DNA of 64,000 nt from Psococerastis gibbosa (Eukaryota; Arthropoda; Insecta; Psocodea; Psocidae), in NCBI GenBank assembly GCA_963971405.1, contig OZ020486.1, positions 124,001-188,000 of the forward strand. The letters run 5' to 3'. The translations under genes were made by a program, and so were the position numbers. Each line of letters opens with the position of its first letter. The stretch's first letter is position 1. Below are positions 63,870 through 64,000 of this stretch, piece after piece. Under the pieces are notes generated by a model. It ran no database searches. It was not told the origin of the DNA and worked only from the letters and a program-made list of their open reading frames with translations.

Positions 63870-64000
63870 GAATAAGAAAAATAGCTATTTACTTATTTTA
63901 TTTTTTTTAAGGTTTTAAAAAGATATAGGTGTCTTAATTTTGCTTATTTTGGCTCATTGTATCGTACTTGATATTAAACAATTGCTCCTGCGTGTTCATC

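Larger units (their letters stand above)
1..64000. repeat. Satellite DNA array, ~166-bp monomer, head-to-tail, fills window
   Basis: The motif gtaaatgtagct (or its variant tttaaatgttgct) recurs about every 166 bp from base 1 to the end, for example at 1, 167, 332, 498 and 665. That makes about 385 monomers, all in one orientation. Each monomer has, in order: the start motif, an A-run, attcattcgacaagaat, an A-rich stretch, tagcta, a T-run of 6-12, aaagg, a variable middle, ttttggctca, a second variable part, then tgcgtgttcatcgg. G+C is about 27% in a hand-counted monomer. No foreign insertion or inversion was seen. The array runs off both ends. The length is close to a nucleosome plus short linker, as in many centromeric satellites; a centromeric role is inference. 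I do not recognise the family. Confidence 0.98.

Noticed and set aside
1-64000. Possible CRISPR array because of regular repeats.
   Set aside because: The whole 166 bp repeats, with no unique spacers between short direct repeats.
1-64000. Possible transposon or LTR-derived tandem array.
   Set aside because: No terminal repeats, transposase, reverse transcriptase or target-site duplications are visible; the monomer has no recognisable element sequence.
1-64000. Telomeric or subtelomeric repeats at the edges.
   Set aside because: No short G-rich repeat (TTAGGG, TTAGG or similar tandem) is present; both edges are ordinary monomers.

Overview
The whole 64 kb window is one uninterrupted satellite DNA array. 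It is built from about 385 head-to-tail copies of an AT-rich monomer of 165-168 bp (mode 166). A hand count of one typical monomer gives about 27% G+C. Every copy points the same way. I found no unique sequence, transposon, tRNA, rRNA or credible protein gene. This means a eukaryotic nuclear genome, most simply a centromeric, pericentromeric or other heterochromatic block assembled from long reads. I do not recognise the satellite family and cannot name the organism.

The monomers fall into recurring subtypes arranged as higher-order repeats (HORs). Unit size and order change along the window. From 1 to about 27.7 kb (left domain) the array is a mosaic of 7-, 10-, 11-, 12- and 14-monomer spacings. 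It includes 1,995-bp and 1,828-bp repeats and a 6.3-kb block copied 8.48 kb downstream. From 27.73 to 33.06 kb lie two nearly identical 2,663-bp (16-monomer) units that mix left-type and right-type monomers. From 33 kb to the end (right domain) left-specific monomers vanish. New long units appear: 16/17-mers at 33-38.5 kb; three copies of a 23-mer at 39.5-48.8 kb, the middle one lacking 13 monomers; a 15-mer at 48.8-51.8 kb; and 20-, 11- and 7-mer units at 54.5-64 kb.

Nearly all rearrangements keep the 166-bp register, as expected from unequal exchange or conversion between aligned monomers. Three exceptions stand out: about 70 bp lost near 3,150, a small lesion near 4,321 and 13 bp lost near 51,889. 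The typical monomer carries two perfect 12-bp palindromes. A subset carries a 17-bp motif matching 7 of the 9 essential bases of the mammalian CENP-B box. The open reading frames of 67-97 codons are by-products of low stop density in certain adjacent monomers, not genes.

All offsets and block limits were read by eye from marker variants. Block edges are good to tens of bases, and no identity was computed.
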